This document shows, piece by piece, positions 7,177-9,686 of a stretch of 9,686 nucleotides of DNA. Numbering within the stretch: the stretch's first letter is position 1; the number at the start of each line of letters is the position of its first letter. The notes under the pieces were generated by a model. The model saw only the letters and a list, made by a program, of their open reading frames with translations. It searched no databases and was not told where the DNA came from. Position numbers and translations under genes: made by a program. Source of the DNA: Erysipelotrichaceae bacterium (GTDB lineage: Bacteria > Bacillota_I > Bacilli_A > Erysipelotrichales > Erysipelotrichaceae); contig JAFONG010000106.1 in assembly GCA_017418585.1 (NCBI GenBank), positions 1-9,686 on the forward strand. Reading direction: 5' to 3'.

Positions 7177-8135
7177 GCGATTTTGTGAATACCGTAACCG
7201 GTCCTGTCTCTATCGATGAACTCGGTTTCATCTCTCCGCATGAACACATCCTTTTCTCTGCCCGCGATTGCTGCATCGCTCAGGAGATTGAAGAACTGAA
7301 AGACTACTGTCGTTTTGGCGGCAGAACGATCATGGAGATGTCTACGCCGGAAATCTGTGCTATGGATGTCAAGGAGGACAGGATCAGCGTACTGAAAGAA
7401 CTCTCCGAGAAGACGGGTGTGCAGATCGTTTACGGCGCTGGCTTCTATAAGGAACCCAGGCTTCCTGAATTTGTCAGGGAAGCATCGATTGATGAACTGA
7501 AGAACGAGATCAAAAGAGAACTGCTGGAAGGAAGAGGCAGAGGCAGGATCAAAGCCGGGTTTATCGGCGAAGTCGGTTCCAGCAACTATACAGTCCACGA
7601 AACCGAGGAAAAGGTACTAAGAGCCGCAGGCCGAGCCAGTGCGGAAACAGGATATGGCATATCTACCCATACCGGCAGAGGAAGCATGTACAGGGAACAG
7701 TTCTCTTTCTTCGAAGAAGAGGGAGCCGATCTAACGCATGTGATCATCGGCCATCAAGATGTCTATCCGCATCTGGAAGAAAGAATGGCGGATTACGAAT
7801 ACATCTTCTCCAAAGGCGCAGGCGTGCAGTTCGACTGTTTCGGTAAACAGGGTTTCTTCGAATTAAACAACGATATTGAATACGGCCAGAAATTCCCATA
7901 CGACGATGAACGGGCCAGAATGATCAGGAAGCTTGTCGATATGGGCTATATCAGACAGATCTTCATTTCCTGCGACATCGACGGCAGGACGCTGATGAAG
8001 AACTGGGGAGGATGGGGATACTCTCATCTGATTACCAGAGGCTTAAGCCTGTTAAGAAAAGCCGGACTTACCTGGGAGCAGATCGATCAGATCACCAGAG
8101 AGAATCCGAAGGAGTTCCTACGGGTCAGGAAATAA
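7173..8135 (+). CDS. Phosphotriesterase-homology protein (Php), second copy
   Basis: This 320-residue amidohydrolase-superfamily protein is paralogous to the php product earlier in the operon but clearly diverged. Metal ligands are all present: HEH at residues 23-25, bridging E133 (IGEV), H166 (STHTG), H194 (IGHQD) and D268 (SCD). The C-terminal GGWGYSHLITRG at 279-290 followed by LRKAGLTWEQ and ITRENPKEFL is textbook for the family. Compared with the first copy it has a cysteine-rich early loop (DCCIAQE, 32-38), a Gly/Arg-rich linker before the barrel strand carrying E133 (RGRGRIKAG, 121-129), and a longer segment before the final aspartate (ELNNDIEYGQKFPYDDERA). Such loop differences usually alter substrate choice, so it may act on a different ester, lactone or amide in the same pathway. 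It is coupled to yhfW (ATGA) and followed after 8 bp by the second yhfS. Substrate unknown. Confidence 0.88.
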   Translation: MSDFVNTVTGPVSIDELGFISPHEHILFSARDCCIAQEIEELKDYCRFGGRTIMEMSTPEICAMDVKEDRISVLKELSEKTGVQIVYGAGFYKEPRLPEFVREASIDELKNEIKRELLEGRGRGRIKAGFIGEVGSSNYTVHETEEKVLRAAGRASAETGYGISTHTGRGSMYREQFSFFEEEGADLTHVIIGHQDVYPHLEERMADYEYIFSKGAGVQFDCFGKQGFFELNNDIEYGQKFPYDDERARMIRKLVDMGYIRQIFISCDIDGRTLMKNWGGWGYSHLITRGLSLLRKAGLTWEQIDQITRENPKEFLRVRK

Positions 8136-8143
8136 AAATCGCT

Positions 8144-9499
8144 ATGAAAAAGATCAGAGAATACTGCAAAAAAGAACTTGGTTTTAAAAAATATACAGAC
8201 GGCTTTCTGGATGATCTTTCCAGACTTCTGAAGTCGAAGAGAAACGGAAAGAATACGGATCTTATCTGGCTGAAGAAAGAAACGGAAGACCTGTGCAGAC
8301 TTCTGAAAGAGGAAGGATATGAGACAGAAGAAAAGAAGGCACTGATTCATGAACTTCTTGGCGGATATCTGAAAAAGGAAGCCGATGCGGTTGTTTTTGA
8401 AACCCATCCGTTAAAGATGATATCCATGAAGGAAGAGATTCAGAATCAGTATCGTCTTGTCGACATCATGCACCGTCATTTCAACGGTTTTGAAGCGCTG
8501 GAAGCGGGAGATTACGGATGTCATATCAGATATGGAAGACCGGAAAGAACGGTTAAAGTCGAAGAAGTTCTGGCGGAATACTTTCACACTGAAGCGGCAG
8601 CTCTAGTCAGAGGTGGCGGAACTGGAGCCATCAGGGCAATGTGCTGCGCTTCTTTGAAGCCTGGAAACAGGGTTCTGATCCATGATGCGCCGCTGTACAA
8701 GACAACCCAGATCACGCTGGAAGCCATGAATGTACAGATCGTAAAAACCGATTTTAACGATTTCAGAAACATCGAGAAAGAACTCAAGAACGGCATCGAT
8801 GTCCTATACATCCAAAGAGTACGTCAGAAACTCTCCGACAGCTATGACGAGATCAGGATCATCGAAAGAGTCAGAAAGATCGATCCGGAAATAACCATTC
8901 TGACCGATGAAAACTATGCCGTAAACAAAGTTGAGAAAACGGGTGCTGCGGCAGGCGCGAATATGTCTGCGTTCTCGACCTTCAAGCTTCTGGGTGTTCC
9001 GGGAATCGGACTTGTTATTGGAACAAAGAAAATGATCGACATCGTTCATGAACAGAACTACTCCGGAGGAGGTCAGGTACAGGGTCCTGAAGCGATGGAG
9101 ACCTTAAGAAGTCTGGTAGAAAATCCGGTACTTCTGGGGGTTCAGTCACTTTCCGTGGACGATATTGTAAAGCGTCTGAATCAGAAAGAAGTTCCGCATG
9201 TCGAGAAAGCCCTGAAAGCCAACATCGAAGAAAGAATCATTCTGGTAAAGCTGGATCTGCCGATCGCAAGAGAAGTCATTGAACGTGCAATCGCTTACGG
9301 AGCCCTTCCTCATCCGGTTGGATCGGAAAGTCGCTACGAGGTTCAGGCTCTCTTCTACAGGATCGCCAAAGTCATGATCGATGAGAATCCTGTTCTAAGC
9401 AGGTACGTGATCCGCATCAATCCGATGCGCTCCGGCCCGGACACCGTGATCCGCATCCTCAGCGATTCCATCCGGGATGTCATGAAAAAGAAACAGTAA
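8144..9499 (+). CDS. YhfS-like PLP enzyme with N-terminal helical extension, second copy
   Basis: This 451-residue protein has a core from about residue 89 that aligns along its length with the first YhfS: GGGTGAIR at 157-164, HDAPLYKTT at 180-188, D255 in LTDENYAV, Schiff-base lysine K281 in FSTFKLLGVPG, YSGGGQVQG near 306-314 and RINPMRSG near 424-431. Ahead of it lies an extension of about 85-88 residues, rich in Lys/Glu/Leu and probably all helix, with no match I recognise. The start at 8144 is chosen because it follows php2 by 8 bp and the stretch 8136-8416 is free of stops and not otherwise coding. The ribosome binding site is weak and distant (AGGA at 8127-8130), so coupling to php2 is likely. 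Internal ATGs at 8417 and 8426 lack ribosome binding sites. Reaction unknown; it may form a hetero-oligomer with YhfS1 or use a different substrate. Confidence 0.85.
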   Translation: MKKIREYCKKELGFKKYTDGFLDDLSRLLKSKRNGKNTDLIWLKKETEDLCRLLKEEGYETEEKKALIHELLGGYLKKEADAVVFETHPLKMISMKEEIQNQYRLVDIMHRHFNGFEALEAGDYGCHIRYGRPERTVKVEEVLAEYFHTEAAALVRGGGTGAIRAMCCASLKPGNRVLIHDAPLYKTTQITLEAMNVQIVKTDFNDFRNIEKELKNGIDVLYIQRVRQKLSDSYDEIRIIERVRKIDPEITILTDENYAVNKVEKTGAAAGANMSAFSTFKLLGVPGIGLVIGTKKMIDIVHEQNYSGGGQVQGPEAMETLRSLVENPVLLGVQSLSVDDIVKRLNQKEVPHVEKALKANIEERIILVKLDLPIAREVIERAIAYGALPHPVGSESRYEVQALFYRIAKVMIDENPVLSRYVIRINPMRSGPDTVIRILSDSIRDVMKKKQ

Positions 9500-9525
9500 A
9501 AGAACACAGCGGTGTTCTTTTCTTT
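9498..9525 (+). terminator. Rho-independent terminator of the yhf-like operon
   Basis: The stem 9498-9507 pairs perfectly with 9512-9521 (AAAAGAACAC with GTGTTCTTTT) around the four-base loop AGCG, and is followed by CTTT. The left arm begins within the TAA stop codon of yhfS2. Because the left arm is A-rich and the right arm T-rich, it could also work weakly in the other direction. It marks the operon end before a new promoter. Confidence 0.85.
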
Positions 9526-9535
9526 AAAATACTTC

Positions 9536-9562
9536 GTGACATCAGAATAAAAATGCTATAAT
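9536..9562 (+). promoter_or_regulatory. Sigma-A-type promoter for the downstream gene
   Basis: A perfect TATAAT at 9557-9562 is preceded by TGC (9554-9556), giving an extended -10 TGnTATAAT. A -35-like GTGACA lies at 9536-9541 with a short 15-base spacer; TTCGTG at 9533-9538 with an 18-base spacer is an alternative. The extended -10 may make the -35 less important. The next start codon is 28 bases after the -10. No operator-like repeat is seen. Confidence 0.75.
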
Positions 9563-9589
9563 AGAAAAATAGAGCGAGAGAAGAGAGTT

Positions 9590-9686
9590 ATGGAGAACAA
9601 TTACAACGTTAAAGAAGATTTAATTGCTCAGGTTGAAGAACTGTTAAAGAGCGAAGATGCACCTGGAGCCTACGCGAGAGCGAAGG
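9590..9686 (+). CDS. N-terminal fragment of a separate gene, possibly DUF349 protein
   Basis: Only the first 32 codons are in the window, so the gene runs off the right edge. The translation (MENNYNVKEDLIAQVEELLK then SEDAPGAYARAK) is a charged helical start. The pattern of a 'KEDLIAQVEELLKSED' helix followed by a second helix with alanines and 'RAK' recalls DUF349 proteins of Bacillota, which are built from repeated helical bundles, but the fragment is too short to be sure. A purine-rich GAGAGAAGAGAG stretch at 9576-9587 is the likely ribosome binding site. It has its own promoter after the operon terminator, so it is probably unrelated to the yhf-like pathway. Confidence 0.6.
   Translation, partial: MENNYNVKEDLIAQVEELLKSEDAPGAYARAK

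Noticed and set aside
8012..8143. Longer yhfS2 starting at 8012
   Set aside because: The added stretch overlaps the conserved C-terminus of php2 in another frame; the ATG at 8144, 8 bp after the php2 stop, is the sensible start.

Overview
This window is almost filled by one plus-strand gene cluster, a Gram-positive version of the poorly characterised Escherichia coli yhf operon (yhfS-T-U-php-W-X). The base composition is moderate, Shine-Dalgarno sites are strong (AAGGAG, AGGAG), AGA/AGG arginine codons are common, and the terminator is of the hairpin plus T-tract type. Together these suggest a low-to-moderate GC member of the Bacillota. An Erysipelotrichia-like gut bacterium is a reasonable guess, but the sequence does not prove it.

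Layout. Positions 20-1730 hold the membrane/transport part: yhfT, a polytopic membrane protein, and yhfU, a small glycine-rich DUF2620 protein. A strong GNRA-capped hairpin (1741-1766) separates them from the enzymes. Positions 1783-8135 then hold php1 (phosphotriesterase-homology metallohydrolase), yhfX (alanine-racemase-fold PLP protein), an amidase-signature hydrolase that is not part of the E. coli operon, yhfS1 (fold-type-I PLP enzyme), yhfW (phosphopentomutase-like metalloenzyme) and php2 (second phosphotriesterase homologue). Positions 8144-9499 hold yhfS2, a second YhfS with an extra N-terminal domain of about 85 residues. A hairpin terminator overlaps its stop codon. A new promoter then drives a gene cut off by the window edge, possibly a DUF349 protein.

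The genes are packed tightly (TAATG and ATGA overlaps, gaps of 8-52 bp), so translational coupling and a shared pathway are likely. Active-site residues are intact in every enzyme: bimetal ligands in both Php proteins, PLP lysines in YhfX and both YhfS, the phospho-acceptor Thr and metal ligands in YhfW, and the Lys-Ser-Ser triad in the amidase. My inference is a catabolic pathway for an imported amino-acid-type compound that is probably amide-, lactone- or ester-linked and possibly phosphorylated. Steps would be uptake (YhfT/U), hydrolysis (Php1, Php2, amidase), stereoinversion (YhfX), phosphate migration (YhfW) and PLP-dependent cleavage or transamination (YhfS1/2). The substrate is unknown.

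The least expected parts are the reduced amidase in the middle of the operon, the doubling of both php and yhfS, and the N-terminal extension on YhfS2. No regulator gene is inside the window; the operon promoter and any regulator must lie upstream of position 1.
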